Shown in pieces: positions 36,076 to 46,730 of a stretch of DNA of 64,000 bases. The DNA is from Hirsutella rhossiliensis (taxonomy: Eukaryota; Ascomycota; Sordariomycetes; Hypocreales; Ophiocordycipitaceae). The notes beneath the pieces are model-generated. The model saw nothing but the letters and a program-made list of their open reading frames with translations, ran no database searches and was not told the origin of the DNA. The translations under genes and the position numbers were made by a program. The stretch's first letter is position 1. Every line of letters begins with the position of its first letter. Location: NCBI RefSeq assembly GCF_020360975.1, contig NW_025408678.1:1240001-1304000 (forward strand). Reading direction: 5' to 3'.

Positions 36076-38155
36076 AAACTAATCGCACTTATACGTATCT
36101 CTAATCGCACTTATACCTTATTTTTTTAGATACGTACTAGCGCTAGCCCGCCCCGCCTACCTATACCGCGTAAGGCTAGTAAGTATCTATACTACCTAAA
36201 TGCCCGTACTTACGCTTACGCCCGCCCGTATATATTATAACGCACTTTTAGCTATATAATATATGCCTCTTAATTCGCTTAAATAACGTATTTCCGAGCC
36301 TTAAGCTTAAAGTTATAATAATCGGCCTATTAATTAATACGGTTCCTCTTCTAGCCCTTATAGCTATATAGGCGGCGGCGTAGTAAGAGCTTTAAAGGTT
36401 ATATATATATATAAGCGAGGGTCTTATATTATATAGTTAAAAGTATAGAGGAAGCTTTTAATAGTTATTACTAACGCTAAAATAACCCATATTAAGAAAA
36501 AGGAAGAATAAAGAACCCCGTATATATACTTTTCCTCCTATATCTATAATTTCCCTTTAATTTCTTTACTTAACTATTATTTCTCTTATAAAATAAAGAC
36601 TAATATTTTAACTTAAGTATTAATTATTACGTTAAAGGCGCCTTATAGCGGTAAATTATTAGTAGAGATTTCTTCTTTAACTAGAATTTCGATTTATACG
36701 ATTAATAGTATATACGCTTAAGTAATTAAGCGAGGCTTCTAGCTAAACTAGCTATAGTTAACTATACGAGATAAATAGCTTTAAGATGCTCCTCGTTCTA
36801 GCCGTCCTTCTAAGCAAGCTACTATTAAAAATAAGGTTTTTAAGAAGGTTTGCCGAGACCGGTATAGAAGGGAAAAAAACTATACTAATATTGCTGCCGA
36901 GCTTAATTTAGCAGGGCATTTAGTATCTTCTATTACTATATAGAGGGTATTAAAGAAAGCTAGTTTCCGGAAGACTAAGCTAACGAGGAAGCCTAGATTA
37001 ACGAAGAAGATAATAAGAGACCGACTCGAGTAGTGTTTCTCGTATAAAGACTAGACCCTTAAGGATTAGAAGAAGGTTATTTAGTTTAATAAGACTTCGG
37101 TTATTCTTTTACACCGCCGAGGAAGCTATCGCGTCTAGAGAAAAGCTAACGAACGTTTCGTTCGTAGCTATATTCGCGAGAGATAGAAAGGATCCTCCGA
37201 ATTTATATTCTAGGGCTACTTTTCCTACGATAAAAAGGGCCCTTATTACTATTAGGCTCTAGAGACTGCTACGGAGAAGAAATCTTCCGAAGAAGATATC
37301 GGGAAAATAAACTAGGAATTAGAGCCCTTAATAAAAGAGACGTAGGAACTTAATAACGGCATACGACGACTAAACCTACGGCAGCTTCCCGGACTAAAGC
37401 CTAAGTAGCGATAGAATTTAAAGAACGGCAAGCTCTCCCGAAGCTCTAAGCGCGGCGGCATTAATTAGTATCGCTATTAAACTAAGATCTTAATTCTAAA
37501 GCTCTTTCCTTTCGCAAAGGAATGCGAGAAGGATCTTCCTAGGATAATTATATAAGAAGATAAAGCTCCGGCTTATAACCACTATATCTAGTAGTAGGTA
37601 TACGACTTATATAAAGTCCGGCGCCTTCTTTAGTATAGCAATTCGCCTGATCTTAATGCTATTAAGCCTTGCTGGCCTTAGCTAAAAAGAACTACTATAA
37701 AAAAAGGCGCCCCGAAAAGCCGGGCTAAAGCTATTTCTGCTTAGGAGGCAGCTTAGAAAGAGCTTCTATAAGGGAAGATATAAGGCTAGATTAAGCGAAT
37801 TCCTCGGTATATATAGAAAATTATTAAATTAAAAGGCGGCAATAAGTATCGAGAGGGAAGGAGGGATAGTACCGGTATTAGCAGGGAATACTTCGTAGAG
37901 CCATAGAAATTTAGTACGTTCTTCCTTTTTCTTAACAGGGGTTATTTTAGCGTTAGCAACGACTATTGAAAGCTTCCTCCGTACGTTGTAATATATATAG
38001 GCGGGCGTAAGCGCGGGTGCGGCGGGCATTTAAGCGATACGGATACTTACTAGCCTCGCGGGGTATAAGTAGGCGGGCGGGCTAGCGTTAGTATATATCT
38101 TAAAAATAGGGCGTAAGTACGATTAGAGATATATATAAATAAGTGCGATTAGTTC
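36076..38155 (+). mobile_element. Tc1/mariner-type DNA transposon, RIPed
   Basis: Terminal inverted repeats of about 170 bp (36076-36245 and about 37985-38155) begin AAACTAATCGCAC on the left and end GTGCGATTAGTTC on the right. TA flanks them at 36074-36075 and 38156-38157. The repeats carry a GC-rich core (GGCGGGCGTAAGCG). Length is 2080 bp. The internal plus strand encodes a transposase relic. Confidence 0.85.
36650..37890 (+). pseudogene. Tc1/mariner transposase relic
   Basis: The translation keeps an N-terminal helix-turn-helix-like region (ITIxRVLKKASFRK, TRKPRLTKKI), then SYDKKGPYYY. Late DDE motifs EDKAPAYNHYI and NSPDLNAIKP stand near 37560 and 37645. The C-terminal ENYxIKRR/KGGNKYREG region is near 37815-37860. 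Stops stand for Gln/Trp as elsewhere in the island. The order and the NSPDLN motif fit Tc1-like transposases of fungi. Confidence 0.82.
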
Positions 38156-38504
38156 TACTCTACTTATTTAGAGTACTACTCCTTTAATCTAGTATACTTA
38201 TACTAATACTAGTGCCCTATAAACCTATAAATATAAATATATTTCTCTATAGCAGGTAATAGCTCGGGACAAAATTAGCTGATCAATCTAACTATAATAC
38301 GAGGTCGCTGGGGTCATTGGGCTTGGTGAGCCGGGGGCTAGTTGGGCCAAGTAGCTATATAGATGGCAGCCTGATATTAATAGATCCCTCTGTTAGGCCA
38401 TCCAGTCTTCATGTTAGGCTACCCAAGCCGACTTTTCATTGCACGCATCAAGGCGCAGAGCCGGTCCACTCCATTTATCCATAGCTATACTCCTCTTTTA
38501 TTAC

Positions 38505-40090
38505 ACGAGCAGGTAGCGAGTGAGCAGCTTGCCATCGGGCGCCACGGGGTTGCCCTCCTAGTGTCCGGGCCGGAAGTCATGTGGGCCGGGAAAGACGTGC
38601 GGGTCATGAGAGGATGTGTAGTGATCCATGATGACGACGGCACCAACGGTGAGGACGTAACTAGAGTCCGACACGCAGCACGAGTACAGCATGGGCGTGG
38701 GCGACAGGCGCGGGATGCTCTGCGGAGTGCCTAAGCGAAGCGCAAAGCCTCGTTGACAACGCACGTTAGGTACGGTAGCTGCATGAGCGGTTCGAGGGAT
38801 GGGACGTGAAGCGGGTCAGGTATGGCGGCTGCAAGCTCGCCTCGGAGCCTGAGGAGCTGGTCGGGGTTCGCCAGCAAGTGATAGGAACTCGTCGTCAGCA
38901 TAAACATGGTCGTCTCCATACCGGCACCAATGACCGAGATGGTCTCGTGTTGGAGACGCTTTGTCGACAGTTCCGCGGTGGGGAGATCGGACTCTAGGAG
39001 CGCCGTGAATATGTAATACGCTACATTTGGGTTCTTCTCGCCCGATGCGTATACTGTTTTAGCGCGCAGGATCTTCTTTTTCATCTCGCTGTTGAAGGCA
39101 ACGACGAAGCGCATGGGCGGGTATAGCATTGCCACCAGCCTTTCCGGTAGGAGCTTGGAGGCTTTGATCATTCAGGGAAACTGAGTAATGAAATAAACGG
39201 GGTCGAGAAGATCACCCTATGTTTTGTTGGTGAGTGTGCATATTGCGGGCATTAAGTCTAGGGAGTCATTGTAATGATGTGATAGCAGGCCACATAAGGA
39301 AGCGCATGATGGTATTTGGGATGCAGGTAAGAGTCAACACCTACATGGCGTCGGAGAGTTCTGCACGGAACTCGGGGTTCATGATGAAGCCGTACGGTTC
39401 CTCGAGGCAGCACCCAGCAACAATGTCCGAGGTAAAGGCACCCCCCATATTTATCAGGTTTAGGATAGCACCGGGGCGACCGGAAAACTCGGAGGACACT
39501 CGTTTAAACAGGCGACCCATGTGAGCCTGGATCTTAGGTAAGTGCTAGGCGATTCTCCTCTTAGAGAAAAGGGTTCAGGGCTCCACGGCGGACGAGGTAG
39601 ACGATATGCTTAGCCGTTGTAAAAGAAGATAGATAGCTCGTTGTTAAAACGATGCTCCAACTTTTTCAGCTTGTCAGAGTGCCGAGATTGCGCATACGGA
39701 GTCTCGTAGAACGCTGGGTCCTGGATGTAGACCTCGTTCGGGCCAATGCGTACGATTGGACCTACCAGAGAACGGACGGTGAGTCCTAGAGCTTTCATGG
39801 GCGCAATTTATCCAATGGGCGCAATTCTTTCAACTTTAATCTTACGCACCATATTTTTCGTGCCCCTTCTAATACTCCCACATAAACTGCCCTCCAGGAG
39901 ACTTAAAGCACCCGTACTACGTTTTAACCCATTCTATCAACGCCGCGAGCTTAGGACCGGGGATACGTCGTAGGGGATAGAAGACGACTCGATGCATAGC
40001 AAGACCAACAGTATATAGGAGAAGGAATCTAGAGGCAGCAAGGCTAACCTTGGCATAGGCGATGTCGGAGATCTGAGAGCCTTGGGCCAT
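38505..40090 (-). pseudogene. Cytochrome P450 pseudogene lacking the heme-binding loop
   Basis: The minus strand from ATG at 40090 gives a hydrophobic anchor, then RRIPGPKLAAL. A stop (TAG) follows near 39917. Next come VRIGPNEVYIQDPAFYET (about 39755), FKRVSSEFSGRPGAILNLI (about 39500), a likely intron with donor GTAGGT near 39349, the I-helix GAGMETT (about 38930) and K-helix EALR (38740). A frameshifted block DHYTSSHDPHVFPGP-DFRP follows. Homology ends at LLTRYLLV near 38505, just before the FxxGxRxCxG cysteine loop expected next, then unrelated sequence starts. It is not RIPed; damage is by frameshifts, one stop and truncation. It could be a relic of a secondary-metabolism enzyme. Confidence 0.85.
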
Positions 40091-41589
40091 TGCAAAACAG
40101 ACTGTTCTGTGTCGACTGTATTTAACGGCTTCTTAGTCGCCCAGAGTTGGTTCTATACGTAATAAAGGCTCAACCCCTTACGGTGAGGCTACTACCAAGT
40201 ATTTTTGCGTTTTCCCTCCTCCGCCGGGTTTAAACCCGTCTCTAGGTATGGCACCCGGCCCTATGAGTTATAAGTGGCGTATGCATGTAAGACGGTGATA
40301 AGCCTCAAATACGGGCGGTCTCTAAAACGAAAGAATGCAAGGCTGACCGGGCCTAGCACAGACTAAAAAGCGATCAGTTAATCGTAAGCCACTGCCGAGC
40401 GCCTGCTTCGAACCAATAAGGAGGCCAACGGTTAATCACTTTTGCCGCCCTGCTTATATCATAAAACATAAGCAGGGAATTGCTGTATTTTTATGTGCTT
40501 GTACGGAAATGCTCCCACGCCTGTCACCTTCTCCGATCCAGGAGGTAATATTCGCAAGGGCCGGCCTTTGGCCATCCTGCGTTGTTCCCAGACGGCTACA
40601 CCCAACTAAAACTATGCCGCGTTACTTAAAGGCCCTGACTAACGAGCCAGCCGCTCTGTTTCACGAGACAACTAAAAGTAGGGCAACTATAGCAAGTATA
40701 TTTAAAGAGGACGGATATATATAATATATATATCTAATATATTAATATATTTGATCTTCATTATTATATTGATTTTTATAAATCATAATAATAATTTATT
40801 AGCCTTGTATATATTATACTAATTTAACTTAGCTCAAGGCTTAAAGTTATAAAGGATAAGGTACTCTCTAGTTACTTCCGATGCTATAGCCGCCTTATTC
40901 TTAGTTAGCTCGTTAGGCAGAGCAGTTGGCTCGTTGAGCAGAGCGGTTGGCTCGTTGGTCAGGGCCTACTTAGAATGGCCGCATTCTTTGTGCTTATCAA
41001 TCCACTTCGATTATAAATCCGATCGCAATCTGTAGCTTTAGGCGTGTGCCTCACGGATGCGCCCTTTCTTATAGAGTATTGCTATTCGGCCAAGTGGAAA
41101 TCTCTATTCGGCCAAGAGTCTCTTAAAATCCCCTCTTTTAATTGGCTGCAATACGCTTTAGTCATCGAAGAAAAATCCTAAAGTACTCGTCTTGTATTAC
41201 GTCGCGCTCACCTCGCGCGGGGGTAAACCCCCACAGTAATTAGGGCCCATCCCCAAGGGGGACCCCTCCCCTACTGGCTCGGGCGCTCGAGTACGCTACT
41301 TCGTAGTTACAGCTATCTAGGAATTTTTAAGGATTTTTCGCTAAAAGGAATAGTAAAAGGATGGTACTAATGCGGGACATTAAGGTACCCTGCCTTTTAG
41401 CTAGTGTTGGCCGAATAGAGATTTCTACTTGGCCGAATAGTAAAACTCTTCTTATATGGCCGTTGGGAACCGGTCGCGGCGCTACTTTCTCTATTTCCAA
41501 TTTTTATTTCACCCTAGTAGGAGAAGACTGTGTTCGACTCACTGACAAGCCTCCCTAAAGCTTATATACGATCTCCAAGCCTCGACGCA
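40091..41589. other. Intergenic, mostly unassigned
   Basis: No gene is visible. There is an AT-rich pocket at 40720-40860, a small repeated GAGCxGTTGGCTCGTTG motif at 40905-40965, and a possible MITE at 41082-41440. A tRNA B-box-like GGGTTTAAACCCG at about 40228 has no cloverleaf that I could fold. Confidence 0.5.
41082..41440. mobile_element. Possible MITE with 34-nt inverted arms
   Basis: The arms 41082-41115 and 41407-41440 are inverted copies with one mismatch, and each arm holds two direct copies of CTATTCGGCCAA. The 291-nt interior has no ORF. TSDs are not obvious. It could be a short non-autonomous DNA transposon just upstream of the SDR gene. Confidence 0.5.
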
Positions 41590-42629
41590 ATGCCGGGAAA
41601 GATATACCTAATTACCGGCACCAACCGAGGTGCGTCCTAAACTCATGTCCCCAGAATGTCTCCTGGCAGTTGCTCTAGACCCCTGCCACAGCCGCCCTCT
41701 GATATCAAAGGAAATCCATGACAGGAATCGGGCGCGGTCTCTTTGATCACTACGTCTCCCAGTCCGATAATACGCTGATTGCTGCTGTGCGCAATGTGGA
41801 GGGTGCTCAGGGTCTTCTTAAAGTGCCTAGGGGCTCCAACACCCTGGTCCTCCTCACCAAGATCGACTCAGCTTCGATCACGGACCCTTTTGAGGCTGTA
41901 AAGGACATCCAGGCCCGGGGCGTTGACCACGTTGATGTCGTCATCTCCAGTGCGGGGATCGTCAAGATGAACACCATGGAGGACCTGCCGCTGGAGGAGT
42001 TGGAGGAGGTGCTGAGAGTCAACACCTTCTCTGTTATGCTCCTCTATAAGGCAACCTTACCGCTGCTGCGCAAAGCGGCCCATCCAGCTCGGTTTGCTTT
42101 TATCAGTGCCTCGGGCGGCAGCTTGAACGATATGTCCAAGTACCCCTATCCGAATGCAAGCTACGCAGGCTCCAAGGCTCTAGCCAACGTACTTGTCGTT
42201 AAGATGGGCATGGAAAACGACTGGCTCATTACCTTGTGTATCCACCCTGGGTGAGTCCTCCTTGAACCCCTTTCAACCTATGCGCTCAGCTTAGCTGCTG
42301 CCGGCCATGCAATATCTTTGGCGACTAAAAGGTTCCCGGGGGAGCAGACTGGTCCAGACCGATATGGGAAACGCTGGTGCTCGTGTCTTTGGGCTAGAGA
42401 AAGCAACTCGTACACTGGAAGACAGCAGCAGAAACACGGCTCACATCGTAAGTTGCTTCTGATTCTGAGCCTCCAATACTCAATTGCGTCATGTGATTCC
42501 GGGATCTACCATCCTGTGGTCTCAAGCAAGAAACTAACTTGGAAGCCTTGTCAGATCGATAATGCCACTAAGAAAGACCATTCAGAGAAGTTCTTTAACG
42601 AGACGATTAATTGCATTCATCCCTGGTAA
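41590..42629 (+). CDS. Short-chain dehydrogenase/reductase, 4 exons
   Basis: Predicted exons are 41590-41629, 41725-42250, 42348-42447 and 42555-42629 (741 nt, 246 aa). All three introns are GT-AG (95, 97 and 107 nt). The first intron splits the cofactor motif, and splicing restores T9-G10-TNR-G14-I-G16. SSAG stands in the NNAG position. Candidate catalytic residues are Ser141-146 and Y160-AGS-K164, and the C-terminus ends in IHPW. HPGLVQTDMG after exon 2 is the usual SDR PG motif. It should be a soluble NAD(P)H-dependent oxidoreductase; the overall pattern resembles the small fungal ketoreductases of the norsolorinic-acid-reductase type, but the substrate is not inferable. It lies near a dead P450. 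Confidence 0.85.
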
Positions 42630-42741
42630 GGGCTATTCGAGCGAGTAAACGGATTCTATCCATAAATAAAAAGTCAATAGTGGAAACAATGTTATCGATG
42701 ATCTAGAAACTAAAGGAATCAATCCTGAAGGGAGATGTGTA

Positions 42742-42984
42742 TTAAACCAGAAGCTCGCAGTCGTAATACTCCGCTGATTTGCAAGGTGCTGTGATTGGGA
42801 TTCTATGACACGCATCGTTATTTGGGGCAAGTCGAGAGCAGGGCGGAGACTCACTCGATGAGGACTCTTTCTTGGAGGCGGCAGCGGTCCTCAACTTGGC
42901 CCCTTTCGCGCTGCTCTTGTCGTGGACCCTAGCTTTGGAAACGCGACCTGGCTGGGCCTTAGCGATTGCCTTTTTCGAGGCCAT
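42742..42984 (-). CDS. Small basic Lys/Ala/Ser-rich protein, hypothetical
   Basis: ATG at 42984 sits in a good context (CTCCATGGCC) and opens an 80-codon frame starting MASKKAIAKAQPGR. The first 45 residues are Lys/Ala/Ser-rich. Within it, GTGAGT near 42858 and CAAATCAG near 42775 could be an 81-nt intron. As this is a multiple of three, both the spliced (53 aa) and unspliced forms end at the same stop with EYYDCELLV. No family is recognised. It runs toward the SDR gene (convergent). It could be spurious. Confidence 0.35.
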   Translation of the reverse strand: MASKKAIAKAQPGRVSKARVHDKSSAKGAKLRTAAASKKESSSSESPPCSRLAPNNDACHRIPITAPCKSAEYYDCELLV

Positions 42985-44417
42985 GGAGGGAGAGAAAACA
43001 AAGATGACTATTGTATGTACATACCACCAGTACGAAGTACGGGCAAATGTAAGCTGCAGATTAGGCCGTTTGGGTGCATTGGCCGAACAGGGAACTGCGC
43101 GCGAACGCCTCGCTGGAAAGCCGTCCAGCTAACCTGCAGCTAACCTGTTAAGTTAGCACTTAGCCGCAGGGATTCCCTTTTGTACGACGTATAGTTTCAA
43201 CCACGAATATGCGGCTTTCGTTTGTTTCTCTTTCATTATTTAGACAATTCTCGCCAATCAACTGGTGCTGTTCAGGTTGCCTTGTATAACTGCCACTGTG
43301 ATGCCTGGCGTGGAACACTATGTCTGAGACCCAAGCAGCCTCCTAGCCGCAACCCGTGGCGTCTCCCCTGTAAATCACGCCTCATTCTGCAATGCTGAGA
43401 TTCTGGTTCTCGCACTTGAATAGTTCCTCGAGCCACTGGGGCCACCAAAACTGCCATTTCTTGTAGCTAAACCTAGGGGAGATGACATGGGCCGTCCGAC
43501 TGGCTAATTCGCCTAAGCCGGCAAGTTGCTGCGCGCCCTGGCACGTTATGAAGCAATCTGGCCTTGTTCGTGTTGAAGACTTCGACATCTTCCGGGAGGA
43601 CGATGCAGGGATCCTTTTGCATTGCTGAACAGCGACCTAAGAGTATTGCCGGGAGCAGGGTAGACGGCGTAGATATCCAGTATACAACGCTTTTGCGAAA
43701 AGCAACGCTAGAATTGTTTCCCCGGATCTTCAGGCCATGGAGCAGGTGCCGCTGTATTGTCGCGATCCGGCAAGCTTGAGGCGTCTTGCGGGAGAGATTT
43801 AACTGTCGCATATCTGAGAGTCAAAGCAATGGTATCGAACCTTCCAGAGACCAGCGTCATCTAAGCAGCTTAGGTGCAACATCGCCACCGCCGCCAATTG
43901 GCGCTTGTCGTAGAGACTCCGACATCACTGAATGTCGCCTCGATTCACGAACAGGTCGTTGGCTATATTTGCAAACCTAAGAAATAGTTGCGAAGTGAAG
44001 ACCCTTCCCCACCTTTCGTCTGTTTCACTGGCTAATGGGCTCTTGACGTATGAAAAGAAAATCCCTTCTCGACCCAAAAATAGGAGCGACAGAAGCCAAT
44101 TAACTGAATCAACACTCTCTGGTGTATAACTCTCGCGAAGAGAGATACAATTGTGCATGAAGGTTAAAGGGTGATGAGAGCAGTAACCGAAGAGTTTATG
44201 GAGTGACTGTCTAATTAATAATAATAAATTGGCTTCTTATAGTTCTGTGGCTGCCTTGGAGTGGCAATGTTGCCTAGGTGACGCTGCCATCCAGAACAGA
44301 CAGATAGGTAACGGGCGAGACTACGTAGTGGCCATCAGTGCAGAAAGAGGGAGAACGATGAGATATTATGTATAGAACGTGTACAGCACACTAGGATCAC
44401 AAAGACCCCTGCAGGTA
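42985..44417. other. Intergenic, possible decayed coding fragments
   Basis: Only overlapping short frames are seen. On the minus strand two pieces, around 43810-43620 (KDPCIVLPEDVEVF) and 43540-43382 (RFSYKKWQFWWPQWLEEL), look protein-like but lie in different frames. They may be remains of one gene. I recognise no family. Confidence 0.3.
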
Positions 44418-46264
44418 AGTCCCTGCACATAGAAATGGGCACCCCCCTGTTTTGGGCACCCAAGATGGGTGCCCAACCTAAACGGCTGCGTCAACTTCAA
44501 CAGCAAATTTCACCGCGGAAACGCATCCAATCTGCTAAAATTGACGCATGTGTCTTCAAGCCACTACTGATGAAATATACAGAGTCTGACATTCACAGCG
44601 CCCTTGAGGCAATCGCCAATGGCGGATCCGCCAAGAAGGCTGCTCGCGATTGGGGCGTCCTGAGGGCAACTCTTTACAATCGCATGCATGGTCACGAATG
44701 CAGAAAGGATGCATTTTCTGCTCTTCAGAGGCTTTCTCAGACACAGGAAAAGCAACTTACCGAATGGATTCTCATTCAGGACGCCTTGGGCCTTCCTCCC
44801 ACTCACTCGCAGATCAGGCAGTTCGCGCAGCGCATGCTCGCCGTCAAAGGAGACCACACACCGCTCGGAAAACACTGGATGCAAGCATTTTTAAGACGAA
44901 ATCCTGCAGTTCGGACCCAGAAGTGCCATCACAGAGACTCTGCGCGTGTCAACGGCGCTTCTACCGAGGTAATTCGGCCTTGGTTCAACAATTTCTTCCT
45001 TCCCGAGATTCTGGCTATTAAGCCGGAGAACAGGTACAACATGGATGAAGCAGGCATCATGGAAGGACTTGGGGAGAATGGCCTGGTCGTTGGCAGTGCT
45101 GAAAACGATCTGTACAAAAGAAGACGCCTGGTTCTCGGGTCTGGACGTCGTTCATCGAGTGCGTGTCCGCTGCCGGCACCTTCCTCCTCCACCCGTCATT
45201 TTCAAGGGCAAATCGGTCCAGCAACAGTGGTTCCCAGAAGATCTCAGTACTTTTAGTGACTGGCAATTCACTGCGACAAAGAACGGCTGGACTTCGGACC
45301 AAACTGCGGTGGAGTGGCTCGAAAAGGTGTTCATTCCAAGAACCCAGCCACCCGACCCTTCGGAGCGAAGACTGCTAGTATTGGACGGCCACGGAAGTCA
45401 CGAGACGGTTGACTTCATGTATCTATGCTACCAGCATCAGATTCACCTTCTTTCTTACCTCCCATACCTCTCATGTGCTGCACCCGCTCGATTTGTCTGT
45501 CTTCCCCGCTCTTAAGCACTACTACCGCAAACAGGTCGGATTTCAGCCTCCTGACCGATTCAAGCCCAGTCGGCAAGCAAAACTTTCTTTCCTGCTACCA
45601 GAAAGCACGCGAGCAAGCGCTCACTGTGTCAAACATCAAGGGTGGCTGGAAAGCGACGGGTTTGTGGCCGGTGTCGATGGCGAAGCCACTTTTGAGCCCT
45701 CTTCTGCTGGAGAACAGCAACAGACGCAAAAGAACGCGAAAAATGTGGCCAATGCATTCAATAGCCACTTACCCACCAGTGACTGGCAATCAGACACATC
45801 CCAGATTGCGTGGTCGACCCCGAGGCGCTCGCAAGATCTGAAGGTTCAGGTAGTTCAATTCAACCAGCTAGACGACGACGTGCCCACGAAGAGATTGCTG
45901 TTCAGGAAGATCACAAAAGGGTTTGACGAGAAGGATGGCCTTTAGCAAAAGCTCAATTGCAGATTCAGGCACTGGAAACACAATTGGCGGCCGTCAAGCC
46001 GAAAAAAAGGAAGAGGGTGGTCACGAGCCCGAATTCGAGGTTCGCCAATATTGAGGCAATACGACGGGCGCAGGAGGAGGTGAACGCAGCTGAGAATGAA
46101 GAATCTGATGAAACCGAAGCTGAGGTTTCAGAAATAGGTGACGATTGTATCGTAGTGCACGGTGGTGGGCAGTGAGAAGGGATTGAATTAATGGTGTTGA
46201 AAATGGTCGTGATTTTTTTGGGGTGCCCAAAACAGGGGGGTGCCCATTTCTATGTGCAGGGACT
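44418..46264 (+). mobile_element. Pogo/Fot1-type DNA transposon, not RIPed
   Basis: Perfect 44-bp terminal inverted repeats (44418-44461 and 46221-46264) start AGTCCCTGCACATAG and are flanked by TA at 44416-44417 and 46265-46266. The 1847-bp length matches the RIPed pogo element at 12382-14234 (1853 bp), but the TIR sequence differs. CpA and TpG are normal. The termini look mobilisable in principle; the transposase is broken. Confidence 0.93.
44570..46175 (+). pseudogene. Pogo-type transposase, multiply frameshifted
   Basis: From ATG 44570 there is a psq-like helix-turn-helix (IHSALEAIANGGSAKKAARD) and a CENP-B/Tc5-type DNA-binding domain (PLGKHWMQAFLRRNP). DDE catalytic motifs NMDEAGIMEGLGENGLVVGS (about 45040), VLDGHGSH (about 45382) and HPLDLSVF (about 45484) follow. 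The tail is Lys-rich (PKKRKRV, ending 46175). The frame changes near 45125, 45195, 45465, 45580 and before 45957. An upstream in-frame ATG at 44435 lies inside the TIR; I prefer 44570 because it starts the homologous part. Confidence 0.88.
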
Positions 46265-46730
46265 TACAAGCCTCATAGGCCACTGTACAGCTACAAAGCT
46301 TAGTGGGCTGTAGATACGATGATGGACGACGCAAGGAATTTATCCTTGCCATGTGGTCGTCTTGCGGGGTGCTGAGTCTTGAAGAGCCATTTCCCAGGGC
46401 TTATCGACGCCTGGAATGTGGACTTGTGAAGCTTCGGTGGGGTTATACTCTCCAATATGAGTCGGTGAGCCACCTGTTTTGGGTCTAAGTTCACCCCCTG
46501 CTGGTCAAGGTCAATGGCATTCGTGCGTCCATATACATATAAACTCGTGTAGGGCAAGTATCTACATGAACCTTACTCGTTCGTGCAGCGCTTCGTACCT
46601 GCAGGAGGTTGAGCCACGGTTCCAACCTCCACCATGCATTCTCGCACATGGCTTGTTGGCAGAACATTGTGGCGAACGCCGTGGCGCACCAAGATTCCTA
46701 TTTTTAGTCGCTCTCTAGGCACCCACTGGC
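46265..46730. other. Intergenic, nothing recognised
   Basis: The stretch between the pogo element and the MULE has only short overlapping frames. Its last nine bases (46722-46730, CCCACTGGC) are the left TSD of the MULE. Confidence 0.5.

Larger units (their letters stand above)
1..38200. other. RIP-saturated, gene-free repeat island
   Basis: This block is dominated by TpA with CpA and TpG almost absent, and every recognisable reading frame is full of TAA/TAG where Gln or Trp codons are expected. That is the signature of RIP (C-to-T changes at CpA on both strands). CpG-rich words survive, so it is not uniformly AT-rich. No intact ORF of transposon size remains. The pattern stops within about 100 bp of the last transposon (38155). 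Younger insertions (copia, solo LTR D, both DNA transposons) keep more CpA/TpG than the gypsy and LINE copies around them. Confidence 0.93.

Noticed and set aside
38411..38734. 107-codon plus-strand ORF
   Set aside because: It overlaps the minus-strand P450 pseudogene, whose motifs are recognisable; this ORF has none.
40190..40270. tRNA-like B box (GGGTTTAAACCCG)
   Set aside because: No acceptor stem, A box or cloverleaf could be fitted on either strand.
43382..43811. Possible gene on the minus strand
   Set aside because: Protein-like pieces exist, but no start, splice sites or family could be supported.
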